Of a DNA stretch of 64,000 nucleotides, positions 47,704 to 55,793 are shown one piece after another. The DNA comes from Haloarchaeobius sp. FL176. Lineage in GTDB: Archaea; Halobacteriota; Halobacteria; Halobacteriales; Natrialbaceae. Every line of letters begins with the position of its first letter. The first letter of the stretch is position 1. The position numbers were made by a program, and so were the translations under genes. Under the pieces are notes generated by a model. The model did not search any database and was not told the origin of the DNA. It worked only from the letters and a program-made list of their open reading frames with translations. The stretch covers positions 553,260 through 617,259 of the forward strand of contig NZ_JANJYH010000001.1 of assembly GCF_024609245.1 (NCBI RefSeq). Direction: 5' to 3'.

Positions 47704-49977
47704 ATGGACGAACTGACAGCGAATATCTCGTTCGACCGATTCGCAGATATGCCGGAATTCTACGGCTCCGGTGCTGCGGAATACCGTCTGGCGATGGTGA
47801 AAGAGCGCGCTGACTTTCTTGATCTGTTCGCAGGCGCTCGTCACGTGGACGCCGTGACGTACGCGGAGACACCTGGGCTGATGGTACAGATGCTGACGGA
47901 GTACGACATCGGTTCACTGGACGTACTCATCGGGAACGCCGAAGACTACGCTGACCAGGTGAACGAAGTCTCGACGGCGAGGTCGCTCGTGCGACTGCGA
48001 CAGGACGATCGACTCACGATTCGATTGAAGAACCGGAAGACAGTCCACTCGAAAATTTACCGAATCGTCATGCCGGACGACACGGTGAAGCTCGTCCAAG
48101 GGTCGGCGAACCTCTCGCGGAACTCCTGGGAGTACCACACGAACCAGATCTCCGTCATCACGACCGATGTCGGGACCGAACTGGACGAAGAGTTCGAGCG
48201 GTTCATCGATGGGTACCGCGACGGGTACAGCGACCAGACACTCCTCGAAGGGCTTGTCGAAGCACTGGAGGACGCCGATTCACCGGAAGAGCGGGAGAAC
48301 CGAATCGAGTACTGGGTTGGTGCTGGTGACCTTGACGTGAGCGACACTGCCGCCCTGAATCAGGACGCCGTCGAGGACCTGAAAGACGTCGCCGATCAAG
48401 TCACTGCCGTCGTTGACGACCCAGAGGAAGCCGAGGAGACAGTTGCGTTTGTCGAAGACCCTGAAAACGCCGACCGAAATGTCATCGAACCGGATGAGCC
48501 AACAGACGAAGACGGTTCGACCGATGCTCCGGACGAGAACGAGTCTCCGGATGTCGGGCTCGTTGAGTCAGATCACGAAACGGGGCTGACGGACGGACTT
48601 GATCGGCCGCGGGTTCGTGCGCCCGACGAGAAGATACGGATGGGAACCAGCAAGGTGGACAAAGACACTGCCGACGAGTTCGGGGCCGGACTTCGTGACC
48701 GTGGCGCGACCGTCGAGGACCACAGCATCACCGCGCCACTGAGCGCGTACAACAACCAGGTCAAGGAATCGACGTCCATCCCGACGATGTCCGTCCTTCC
48801 AGAGGCAGAGCAAGTCGTGATTGGTGAGGACGACGAGATGATTCTCGTCGCCACCGACGAGCCGACCCCTGAAGTCCTGGATCATTGCCTCGAAACCATC
48901 GAAGACTACATCGAGACCGTCCAGAACCACGGCCACACGCAATCCGAGACCGCAGTGATGGCGCAGATGTACGAGGCGTTCCTCTACGGGTTCTGGGCCC
49001 CATTCGCCAACCAGTACGCCGAGGCGTTATCATCACCGTCACGAACGCTGGACAACGTCCTGCAGCACCTCTACATCGAAGGGAAGAGCGACGCGGGGAA
49101 GGACAAACTCACCGAGTACATCCTGCGACTCGTCTCCGATAACACGGTCATCTCCGGCGTAGACGCAGACGACGTCGGGGTCAAGGAAGTCCGCGGTGTC
49201 CGCGAGTGGGACACGTGCTTCCCGTACGCCATCATCGACGCGGAGAAAGAGAAGATCCAGCGGTGGAGCCCGATCCGAAACTATTGGGGTGACTGGACAC
49301 CCACCAGCGTCGATCAGCCGTGCCTCATCTTCACCACCAACGACGCGCTCCCAAAGTCTGAGTTCCGGAACCGGATGAAAATCCTGAGTATGGACGTCTC
49401 CTTCCCTTCCAACCCGGAAGATCCGGGGTTCCGCGAAGCACAAGAAGACCTGTCGGGTGTCCTGGAACGGCAGAACCCGATCTTCAGTTACGTGGCCCGC
49501 CGAATGCTTACCGAACAACCGTGGACTGACGGGAACGGCACGATCGAAGACGTCCGCCGCATTGTCCGCGAATTCTACGACGAAGCGGGTCGAAAGCAGC
49601 CCGAGTACTTCCCCGCTGACGAGCCAGCCGAGAAAACGTACGATACGGGACGGTTGAAGTGGCAGCGCGACATTCAGGGCGGCCGTGTCACGTTCGAGTC
49701 AGAGCCGAATGCCATCACAGCTGACTTCGACCGCGAAGAATACGAGGTGTACGATTACGAGAAGCGTCTCCCCAAGCGCTTCATGTCCGAGAAGTCGTCC
49801 ACGAGCGTCTACATCGGCGCACCCGAGGAATTTGCCGAGTGGATTGGGTATTCCGTCACCGACCTATTGAACGGCGCGGCCGAAACCGGCACGGATACCG
49901 AGCAGTCAGCCACCACGGAAGACGCGTCGGATACGGACGACTCAGGCGGATTCCTATCCCGGTTGTTCGGGGACTAG
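47704..49977 (+). CDS. HKD (phospholipase D-like) nuclease fused to degenerate AAA+/SF3-like ATPase
   Basis: A 757-residue two-module protein. Residues about 1-180 form a single HKD domain: VHSKIYRIVMPDDT near 113 and GSANLSRNSWEYHTNQ near 134-149, as in restriction-type PLD nucleases. A very acidic linker (about 215-310) leads to an ATPase-like half: IEGKSDAGKDKL near 459 keeps the P-loop glycines and GK but has Asp where Ser/Thr is normal. LIFTTNDALPKSEFRNRM near 537 resembles sensor 1/arginine finger of SF3 or D5-type helicases. The ATG 27 bases after a TATA box is chosen over one 19 codons earlier. Confidence 0.6.
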   Translation: MDELTANISFDRFADMPEFYGSGAAEYRLAMVKERADFLDLFAGARHVDAVTYAETPGLMVQMLTEYDIGSLDVLIGNAEDYADQVNEVSTARSLVRLRQDDRLTIRLKNRKTVHSKIYRIVMPDDTVKLVQGSANLSRNSWEYHTNQISVITTDVGTELDEEFERFIDGYRDGYSDQTLLEGLVEALEDADSPEERENRIEYWVGAGDLDVSDTAALNQDAVEDLKDVADQVTAVVDDPEEAEETVAFVEDPENADRNVIEPDEPTDEDGSTDAPDENESPDVGLVESDHETGLTDGLDRPRVRAPDEKIRMGTSKVDKDTADEFGAGLRDRGATVEDHSITAPLSAYNNQVKESTSIPTMSVLPEAEQVVIGEDDEMILVATDEPTPEVLDHCLETIEDYIETVQNHGHTQSETAVMAQMYEAFLYGFWAPFANQYAEALSSPSRTLDNVLQHLYIEGKSDAGKDKLTEYILRLVSDNTVISGVDADDVGVKEVRGVREWDTCFPYAIIDAEKEKIQRWSPIRNYWGDWTPTSVDQPCLIFTTNDALPKSEFRNRMKILSMDVSFPSNPEDPGFREAQEDLSGVLERQNPIFSYVARRMLTEQPWTDGNGTIEDVRRIVREFYDEAGRKQPEYFPADEPAEKTYDTGRLKWQRDIQGGRVTFESEPNAITADFDREEYEVYDYEKRLPKRFMSEKSSTSVYIGAPEEFAEWIGYSVTDLLNGAAETGTDTEQSATTEDASDTDDSGGFLSRLFGD

Positions 49978-50011
49978 ATCCCTCAATGATTTGACCGACT
50001 TTCGTGGGAGA

Positions 50012-51127
50012 CTACACGAACTCCATCGCCTGTTCGGTCAATCGATAGCGATACGCTGGGCTGACAAACACGATCTGCCCGTAGTCTTCCGATTTCGTGA
50101 CCTCTTCAGAGGACTCAATCGCTTCGACAGCCGTATTGAGTCGGTCCACTGGGTCACCGGAGCGGAGAAAGTCGATGACCTGCTCTGGCTCGATACCGAA
50201 CTCCGCTGCGAGGATACTCCGGATTGTCCGCCCAGCACCATCAGCGACGGCGACAGACGGTGCTGAGGCACGGGCCTGCGGACCGTCCCGCTCTGCAGCG
50301 TCTTCAGACAGCGCCGTAACCTGGAGTTCGTCGTCGATATGCGCGATCAGCGCGTCCAGATTCGCTTCCGCTTCCTCAGTCACTTGCCCATTCACGATAT
50401 CGTCAAGCCGCTCGCTAATCGCAAAGACATCCGGTCCAGGGGGCGCGGTCTGGTCAAGCACTCCAGCATCGACAAGATGATTCAACACTGTTCGCGGCTG
50501 GTACTCAATGTCGATATCAAGCGAGTCAAGCAGTTCCGTTCGCTTGATCCCCTCTTTTTCGGGACCGATCCCCGCGTTGTAGAACGCCTTTGCGACAGTT
50601 ACCTGGTCGGCAACGCTGTGCGTGTTCCCTTTTCGTTCCCGAAGATACCGCTCTAAACGGTCGAAATCGACGTCTTCTGCCTCGTCAATTGTGAGCGCGT
50701 CTCTGACTTGGTCTGGAAGTTCTGGACGCGGCGCATCACGGTGTCGCTGGGCTTTCTCCGACAGACGCGTGTTATCGTAGAGGGCACGCGCGACGGGGAG
50801 CCCACGGAGATAATTGTACTCGTAGAGAATCTCCACACCATGTTCAGTCAGGCCGTAGAACTGACTGGGAAGATCGCGCACGTCCTCATTCGGCGGGTAC
50901 CGATAACAGTCGATGATCTCGTTGTCACTGAGCACCTCCAGCTGATCCCGGATTGCGGCCTTGTTCTTCGTCATCATATACGCCAACTCATCGAGTGAGG
51001 GGAGATGCTCTGGGTGGCCAAGGATGAACTGCAGAATCAAGTGTCGCGTCTCCTGGGAGAGAAGGTCGTAGATCTGCCGCTGTTCTTCAAACGGGCCGCC
51101 ACCCTCCGCGGCAGGCGCATCACTCAT
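50012..51127 (-). CDS. winged-helix transcriptional regulator
   Basis: A 371-residue regulator. Residues about 10-95 are an ArsR/MarR-like winged helix: QIYDLLSQETRHLILQFILG, SLDELAYMMTKNKAAIRDQL, FYGLTEHGVEILYEY. A second HTH-like helical segment (KRTELLDSLDIDIEYQ ... VLNHLVDAGVLDQ) is near 195-235, and the end (YRYRLTEQAMEFV) looks like a wing. The start at MSDAPAAEGG lies about 30 bases from TATA-like AATAATACTTT, so leaderless. Divergent from the gene at 51249, which it likely controls. Confidence 0.65.
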   Translation of the reverse strand: MSDAPAAEGGGPFEEQRQIYDLLSQETRHLILQFILGHPEHLPSLDELAYMMTKNKAAIRDQLEVLSDNEIIDCYRYPPNEDVRDLPSQFYGLTEHGVEILYEYNYLRGLPVARALYDNTRLSEKAQRHRDAPRPELPDQVRDALTIDEAEDVDFDRLERYLRERKGNTHSVADQVTVAKAFYNAGIGPEKEGIKRTELLDSLDIDIEYQPRTVLNHLVDAGVLDQTAPPGPDVFAISERLDDIVNGQVTEEAEANLDALIAHIDDELQVTALSEDAAERDGPQARASAPSVAVADGAGRTIRSILAAEFGIEPEQVIDFLRSGDPVDRLNTAVEAIESSEEVTKSEDYGQIVFVSPAYRYRLTEQAMEFV

Positions 51128-51248
51128 GGTCTCACTTGAGAGTACCCTAGCGACGCGAATAATACTTTGGGTCAACTGATGTGGTTAAACAGCGTATTAG
51201 CCATACTGGTTAGCAACCTATTTATTCATTCCCCAAGGAGCACACAGT
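51128..51248. promoter_or_regulatory. back-to-back leaderless promoters
   Basis: In this 121-base gap, GAATAATACTTTGG (about 51157-51170) faces left toward 51127 and CTATTTATTC (51218-51227) faces right, centred 27 bases before the ATG at 51249. Between them, GTGGTTAAACAGCGTATTAGCC has no clear symmetric operator. Confidence 0.6.
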
Positions 51249-52007
51249 ATGGCTGACCCCGGCCCGCCTCCGAATGCAGCCGAAATCATGGAGAGCGTAA
51301 ACGATGCGCTCCAGGGTCTCGAATTAGAACCGCACGAAACATCGGAAATACTGGGGTTCGCCAACCAAGAACTTCCACACCTCCACACGCCTGAAGACTC
51401 GTATTTCATCCTCGGCAGCTACCGCGACCCATACATTCGACGGCTCCGGATCGTCCAGAACGAACTGGACAAGCGACTCAGTACATACCCGTTCCTGATG
51501 GGCGATCTCCCAGAATTGGATATCGACCGGCTCCCAATGTTCCGTATCCGATTCACTCTCCTCGCCGCGCATGCCGATACCATCGTCGCTGTGTATGAAC
51601 AGGATTCCGGGGGCGAAGTCACCGAACTCGGGAAAATCAGCACGACACCATACTTCGACAAATCATACGTGCTGCCGCGGGACTACGCGTGGATGACCGA
51701 ACAGAACCTCAACACGGAAGCAGACGTCATCGCCGCTGCCGCGACCATCCACTTCAACGACGACCTCGACGAAGCTACCACCGAAGAAGAACTGGACTCG
51801 CTCATCGCCGCAGCCAACAAGAACAACATCAGCCTCACAACATCCGACGTCACCGACCGATTAGCGGATCGAGAGGATAGCGAACACGCACCGGTCTCGT
51901 ACAGCTGGGTTCACCTCAACGAATTCCGTCTCTTCGAACTCCACGACCGATGCTTCGCCTGGTCCCGTCCAGAGGACTTACGCGATATCGTAGATGAAAT
52001 TCCGTAA
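51249..52007 (+). CDS. possible TIR/deoxyribosyltransferase-like effector
   Basis: A 252-residue soluble protein. Residues about 50-160 look like a small Rossmann domain: YFILGSYRDPYIRRL (first strand and loop), a helix, YPFLMGDLPE, then FRIRFTLLAAHADTIVAVYE and SGGEVTELGKI. A conserved Glu after a Gly pair is the expected catalytic position in TIR and nucleoside deoxyribosyltransferase-like enzymes, which break N-glycosidic bonds. The C-terminal 90 residues are unassigned. Context with HerA/NurA and an HKD protein suggests an immunity effector; this is inference. Confidence 0.45.
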   Translation: MADPGPPPNAAEIMESVNDALQGLELEPHETSEILGFANQELPHLHTPEDSYFILGSYRDPYIRRLRIVQNELDKRLSTYPFLMGDLPELDIDRLPMFRIRFTLLAAHADTIVAVYEQDSGGEVTELGKISTTPYFDKSYVLPRDYAWMTEQNLNTEADVIAAAATIHFNDDLDEATTEEELDSLIAAANKNNISLTTSDVTDRLADREDSEHAPVSYSWVHLNEFRLFELHDRCFAWSRPEDLRDIVDEIP

Positions 52008-52120
52008 TATTGAGTCACTGATGGTCAAGGTATCGGAACGGGCCGTCTCTTACATCAATAGAATCTCGGTTCCCCCCGGCAGGAAGTTACTTTGTCCTGA
52101 GTCGCTTCCCTCCCAGAAGA

Positions 52121-52134
52121 GTGAACCTGTTCAC
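52121..52134. terminator. palindrome between convergent genes
   Basis: GTGAAC-CT-GTTCAC is a perfect inverted repeat placed between the ends of the rightward gene at 52007 and the leftward herA at 52146, followed on the plus strand by ATATCTTTT. It fits a shared terminator. Its GTGAAC core also occurs in the repeat at 45870. Confidence 0.4.
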
Positions 52135-52145
52135 AGCGATATCTT

Positions 52146-53789
52146 TTAATCGAGGCTCTGAACGCCGGTTGAGTCTCCCTCCCCGAAGTCAGCCGATTCG
52201 GACTGTGTCGGTTCACGTTGCCGTTCATCGTACGCTTCGCGCCATTCCTCAATGACTGGCCGGCTTCCAGCACCGTGCGGCGTACGTCGCTGCCGTACTT
52301 GGATTAGTGCTGGCGTGTTCATCGCGTCACCAGACACGACCGCTTGCCCTGGGGTTAACCCGGGCAACTCTCGAAGCACGTCTTCGCCAGCGGCCTCCAC
52401 GGAGTTTTTGATCGCGTCCTGGTCATTCGGATTCTTGATCTGCATCGAAATCTGCGTCCCGCACTGCGACAGAACGTCTTGGTCGATTTTCGACGGGCGT
52501 TGACTGATAATCCCGAGTCCGAATCCGAACTTACGGCCCTCGGACGTGATCGTTCGCATGATCCCTAGCGATGGGGATTCACCGGAGGCTGGAGCGAACC
52601 GGTGTCCTTCTTCGAACAAGGCGAAAATTGGATGCTCGATATCCGAATCCCGGTCTCGCACGTCATCAAGTCGCTCTCGATACATCCGCCGGAGAAGAAC
52701 GGTCGTGATAAGTTGCTGATCCCGCCGGTCCAACGTATCCATCTGAAGGACGGTGCACTGCCCTGGGTCCACGATCTCGTCCAGCGGCACGTTCTCTTCA
52801 GGGTGGAAGAGATCATTTCGCTCAATCGACCGGCGGAGCCGCCACTCTAATGCGCCGACGCTCGCGTCATCATCGCCGTAAATCCGCTCCATTTCACCGA
52901 TCAGTTCATCAATCCCCCATGTTCGACTTTCCTGGCGTTGCATGGCCTGCCATGCCGTCGAAAGCCGCTCTTGCATCCGGTTGCTCGGATTATCCAAGAT
53001 TGCCATGACATCGCCGATTTCCAGTTCAGAGATGCGAACGCGGAGCCGTTCCGGATCGTAGTACTCGATTTCTGGTTCATACCCATCCTCGCCCTGAAAT
53101 GCCTCTTCACCCTGCATTTCTGCCAAGGTATCGTACTCACCGTGCGGGTCAAACACGAGCAGTGATGCGCGCGAGCTCGGACGCATCATCTCCTCGATCA
53201 GGACCGACGCTGTGTAGGATTTCCCGCTCCCGGTTGATGCGAGGATCGCTAGGTGTGTCGAAGCGAATTCTTCGATCGGAATGTGTAGGTTTGTCGCCTC
53301 TGCCGGTCGATTCAACAGCCAGCCGACGTGCGCGACTCCGTCAAGTGTTGTGACATCTGTGCTGTCAGTTTCACAGCCGAGGTTCGGCAACACGGTTTCG
53401 AGTTGTTGATGCGGTGCGATCGACAGTGGTGTCCCCGGGTCAGGCAACTGGCGAGGATTAGCGAACGTCGTCATATTCGTGTCGTAGTACCCGATGACCG
53501 TTGCTGTCAACCGATACAACTCGGTATCATCAGTCGGCACACCGAGTGTCGCCGCAACCGTCTCCGGCCCGACTTCCGGATCCGCAAGGAACCCTTCAGG
53601 AAGCCCCCGAATCAGTTCCCGATTCGTCACGCGAGCGAACACCGAGCGTGGCTCACCTTCAACCGAGATAGTGTAAGTGATGAACTCGCCGGTCTTGATC
53701 GACTTGTCTGATGGAGTCACGAACACGAATTCATTCGGATCGTCACCCGGTCCAGCGACGGTTCCGACCACGTTTGATCGGTCAGCCAT
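52146..53789 (-). CDS. herA: HerA-type DNA translocase/helicase
   Basis: A 547-residue hexameric FtsK/HerA-family ATPase that drives DNA for end resection with NurA. The N-terminal HAS-barrel covers about 1-110. Walker A is ASTGSGKSYTA near 183, Walker B is FALFEEGHRFAP near 390, and IISQRPSKIDQDVLSQCGTQI near 430 is the sensor segment typical of HerA; NPNDQDAIK follows. Last gene of the leftward operon; its ATG overlaps the upstream stop (TAATG). No C-terminal nuclease is fused. Confidence 0.88.
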   Translation of the reverse strand: MADRSNVVGTVAGPGDDPNEFVFVTPSDKSIKTGEFITYTISVEGEPRSVFARVTNRELIRGLPEGFLADPEVGPETVAATLGVPTDDTELYRLTATVIGYYDTNMTTFANPRQLPDPGTPLSIAPHQQLETVLPNLGCETDSTDVTTLDGVAHVGWLLNRPAEATNLHIPIEEFASTHLAILASTGSGKSYTASVLIEEMMRPSSRASLLVFDPHGEYDTLAEMQGEEAFQGEDGYEPEIEYYDPERLRVRISELEIGDVMAILDNPSNRMQERLSTAWQAMQRQESRTWGIDELIGEMERIYGDDDASVGALEWRLRRSIERNDLFHPEENVPLDEIVDPGQCTVLQMDTLDRRDQQLITTVLLRRMYRERLDDVRDRDSDIEHPIFALFEEGHRFAPASGESPSLGIMRTITSEGRKFGFGLGIISQRPSKIDQDVLSQCGTQISMQIKNPNDQDAIKNSVEAAGEDVLRELPGLTPGQAVVSGDAMNTPALIQVRQRRTPHGAGSRPVIEEWREAYDERQREPTQSESADFGEGDSTGVQSLD

Positions 53790-54454
53790 TAGACCACCCC
53801 TCGCTGCTCACGCGCTTGCCACTGTACGTTCTGTTCAACCACATCTAGTACTCGGTGGTTCGGATCGTCTTCCGGTAACACCCCTCGCAACCGGTCGATT
53901 AGTGCGACGATGACCTCCGACCCGAGGTCACCAGCAATATCCAAGAGCCGATCCATGTACGCCAGCTGAATCTGCTCATCGACGGTATGGAAGGAAACCG
54001 TGACCTGATCCGGACAGTGGAAGACGGTATCCTCAACTTCTAACGTCCACCGCGGCATTTGATGCGTTGGCTCTTGTATTGTCCCGTCTTCGGCGATTTC
54101 TGCAGTACCGAGAAGCGCCACGCCAGCGAGCGTGGTGCGCTCTTCGATGTACCCCGGCGTGAATTGGGCCTGGTCGTCCTGCGCTAATCGCGGCCCGGTT
54201 CGCCCTTGATCAGGATCGACTAACTGCGTGTCGTAAATCACTCCAATGACTGCGTGCTCGGTTCCGTTGACTGTTTTCTTGATGAAGACTGGTTGCCCGA
54301 ACTCGCGCTCGTGAAGTTCCGGTGGGCGATCACAGTCTCGTTCCTTGTAGACCTCGACGACGTAATCCAAGTGGCTGTTCGAGGACACGATGCTACCAAT
54401 CCGAACGCACGAATCGAGATCCGGACTGTCTCCGTCAGGTGGTGTGTCTGTCAT
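53789..54454 (-). CDS. HAS-barrel-like accessory protein
   Basis: A protein of about 221 residues between nurA and herA. The first half, RIGSIVSSNSHLDYVVEV near 15 then GQPVFIKKTVNGTEHAVIGV and LLGTAEI near 115, has the strand pattern of the HerA/ATP-synthase (HAS) barrel. The second half is helical (LAYMDRLLDIAGDLGSEVIV). It may adapt NurA or regulate HerA loading. The stop overlaps the herA ATG; start at MTDTPPDGD, 73 bases after nurA. The family assignment is tentative. Confidence 0.5.
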   Translation of the reverse strand: MTDTPPDGDSPDLDSCVRIGSIVSSNSHLDYVVEVYKERDCDRPPELHEREFGQPVFIKKTVNGTEHAVIGVIYDTQLVDPDQGRTGPRLAQDDQAQFTPGYIEERTTLAGVALLGTAEIAEDGTIQEPTHQMPRWTLEVEDTVFHCPDQVTVSFHTVDEQIQLAYMDRLLDIAGDLGSEVIVALIDRLRGVLPEDDPNHRVLDVVEQNVQWQAREQRGVV

Positions 54455-54527
54455 AGTTCCGTCTCCGTACTGTCGTCTGGTTGTCGCGCGATGCATCCTG
54501 CTGGTACGTGTGGGGTGTGGTGGTGAA

Positions 54528-55793
54528 TCATCGTCGGCGAAGTTCCTTGCTTAGTGCTTTGGCGTCCCATTCCAGCGGCACGTCGTTCGATTCAGCCCAG
54601 CGTTGAACGACGCGCTGGAACTGTTTCCGGTCCTGATGGTCTAACACAGCGTCGCTATCAGCCTGTTGGAGGATTTCGGGATAACCACGTCCGATGCCTG
54701 CTTCTGCCCGGACAATGTCAACGGTATACTCGTACATTGACTCGTACCCGTCGGGGCCGTTACTGCGGCACAGCCATCCAGGGAATTCGATTCGGTCGAG
54801 TCCAGCGCCCGGCGGCACGTTCAGGTACGAGAACAAGATGTCATCACGGAATTCGTACGCTTGACCGTTGTACGTTGTCTGCAACGCGTCGATGCTCCCA
54901 TCTCGTTTCGAGATGAACGGGATTGTGGTGTCACCCCACGGACTCATTAACTCTGTCAGGACGTGCGCATCTGGGATGACGCGATCTGTCCCGAACTCGT
55001 CGCGTAACAGGAGTCGCATCATCTTCACGAGTTCAGTCGCGCTCGACCCTGCAACGTACCCGACCAGAGGGATTTCGTGGTGCTGACTCGCTGCAATAAC
55101 TCGACTCAGCGTGGAGATGTATCGCTCTCGGGTTTCCGGCTTCAATGGGTTCGCAAACGATGCGATCAACGGCCCGTCGTAGAACACGACCGGCGTGTTG
55201 TCGATTTCACCTGCATCACGCGCGTCAGCTAACTCCGAGAGTTGGTCGATAAGTAGCTGTCCTTCGTGTTCGAACCGGTGATGGCCCACGAGTTGGGAAT
55301 CCACAAACCGGTAGTCCCCATCCTCTGATTCCTGTGTGACCTCGTCAGGTGTCAGGAGTCGCCCCTCAACACCGCGATCAAGCCTCCCCTCTGTGTGATG
55401 ATGGTTGACTGCCCATGCCGCTTGGACGTACGCGAGCGGAACGTTGAATTGCGTTGTCGGCGGGAGTTGTGACCCATCGACAGCCATCACCGGCACGTCA
55501 CGAATAATATCGCGCGCCCACTGGTTCACCTCCTCGTGATTCTCCCACCCGTCACTCTCCGGGTACGGGACGATGAGACTATCCGCGTCATCAAATTCGT
55601 CCGTTGGATACGCCCCTGGGTACGATGTGTCTTGGAGCGACGCTCGAATCTCACCACTAGTCCACTCGTCGGGCAACCGCTGAAACGCGTCTTGATACCG
55701 TTCTACGATTCCCGTATCGTCTTCGAGATACGTCTTAATCGTGCCAACGTTCGCCTCCAATTCAGACGCGACACCGCGTTTATCGATCGGCAT
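54528..55793 (-). CDS. nurA: NurA-type 5'-3' nuclease
   Basis: A 421-residue nuclease partner of HerA. The metal-binding Asp lies in VMAVDGSQL near residue 103, a second in VVFYDGPLIASFANPL near 206-221, with VGYVAGSSATELVKMM near 250 as the expected Lys/Ser-containing helix. A long N-terminal helical part (about 1-95) is typical. Its ATG overlaps the rad50 stop (TAATG), so it is translationally coupled to Rad50. Confidence 0.85.
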   Translation of the reverse strand: MPIDKRGVASELEANVGTIKTYLEDDTGIVERYQDAFQRLPDEWTSGEIRASLQDTSYPGAYPTDEFDDADSLIVPYPESDGWENHEEVNQWARDIIRDVPVMAVDGSQLPPTTQFNVPLAYVQAAWAVNHHHTEGRLDRGVEGRLLTPDEVTQESEDGDYRFVDSQLVGHHRFEHEGQLLIDQLSELADARDAGEIDNTPVVFYDGPLIASFANPLKPETRERYISTLSRVIAASQHHEIPLVGYVAGSSATELVKMMRLLLRDEFGTDRVIPDAHVLTELMSPWGDTTIPFISKRDGSIDALQTTYNGQAYEFRDDILFSYLNVPPGAGLDRIEFPGWLCRSNGPDGYESMYEYTVDIVRAEAGIGRGYPEILQQADSDAVLDHQDRKQFQRVVQRWAESNDVPLEWDAKALSKELRRR

